Assembly (NCBI RefSeq): GCF_025370935.1
Contig: NC_133494.1
Coordinates: 19,461,627-19,525,626 of the forward strand
DNA length: 64,000 bases
Source: Choristoneura fumiferana
Lineage: Eukaryota; Arthropoda; Insecta; Lepidoptera; Tortricidae
Direction: 5' to 3'
The number at the start of each line of letters is the position of its first letter. Position 1 is the first letter of the stretch. The notes beneath the pieces are model-generated. The model ran no database searches and had not been told where the DNA came from. It saw only the letters and a list, made by a program, of their open reading frames with translations. Position numbers and translations under genes: made by a program. This document shows positions 63,905 to 64,000 of the stretch, piece after piece.

Positions 63905-64000
63905 CAGCTGGGCTACTACGAAAATCGAAGTTCGTATCGTACCGGCCCGCTTATAATACGAGAGTGAGAGAGACGGTACGATACGAACTTCGATTTTCGA
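63905..64000. mobile_element. Palindromic MITE, truncated by window edge
   Basis: GGGCTACTACGAAAATCGAA, GTTCGTATCGTACCG at the left and CGGTACGATACGAACTTCGA, TTTTCGA at the right end of the window are inverted arms. It is the same family as 20855-20990 and 10640-10692. Confidence 0.7.

Overview
The window looks like a euchromatic stretch of a moth or butterfly (Lepidoptera) nuclear genome. The evidence is AT-rich DNA, short multi-exon genes with GT-AG introns, tRNA-derived SINEs ending in (GATG)n, Helitron-like repeats ending in CTAG, many short fold-back and TIR elements, and LINE 3' ends of kinds common in Lepidoptera. The species cannot be named from the sequence alone. All exon models below were built by hand from splice sites, reading phase and protein motifs. 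Family names come from recognition, not from a search.

Five protein genes can be supported. Four form a cluster of small secreted, probably GPI-anchored Ly6/uPAR (three-finger) proteins, each with three exons and ten domain cysteines. Genes A (2272-5403) and B (6879-14312) are on the minus strand. Genes C (24503-27479) and D (29238-32178) are on the plus strand. The two pairs diverge from about 10 kb of repeat-rich intergenic DNA. Intron 1 is phase 1 just after the signal peptide in all four. Intron 2 differs by pair: phase 0 after the central CGW motif in A and B, phase 1 before it in C and D. The pairs are therefore two subfamilies that each duplicated locally. In intron 2 of gene B there are four decaying tandem copies of the 3' half of its exon 2.

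From 32 to 42 kb there is a class II tRNA-Leu(TAA) at 35056-35138 and a dense set of mobile-element remnants. Gene E (42053-47197, plus) has five coding exons, the first carrying only ATG and one more base, behind a TATA and initiator pair. Its product is not a family I can name, but it has Cys, His and Asp motifs spaced as in arylamine N-acetyltransferase or transglutaminase-like folds. Its large exon has one in-frame TGA at codon 60.

From 47.6 kb to the end I see no complete gene. There is a candidate promoter with a first exon (57472-57608) whose partner exons must lie beyond the window or be unrecognised, a truncated tyrosine-recombinase-like fragment (60221-60656), and many repeats. Several repeat families have two or three copies here, so they can be defined from the window itself.
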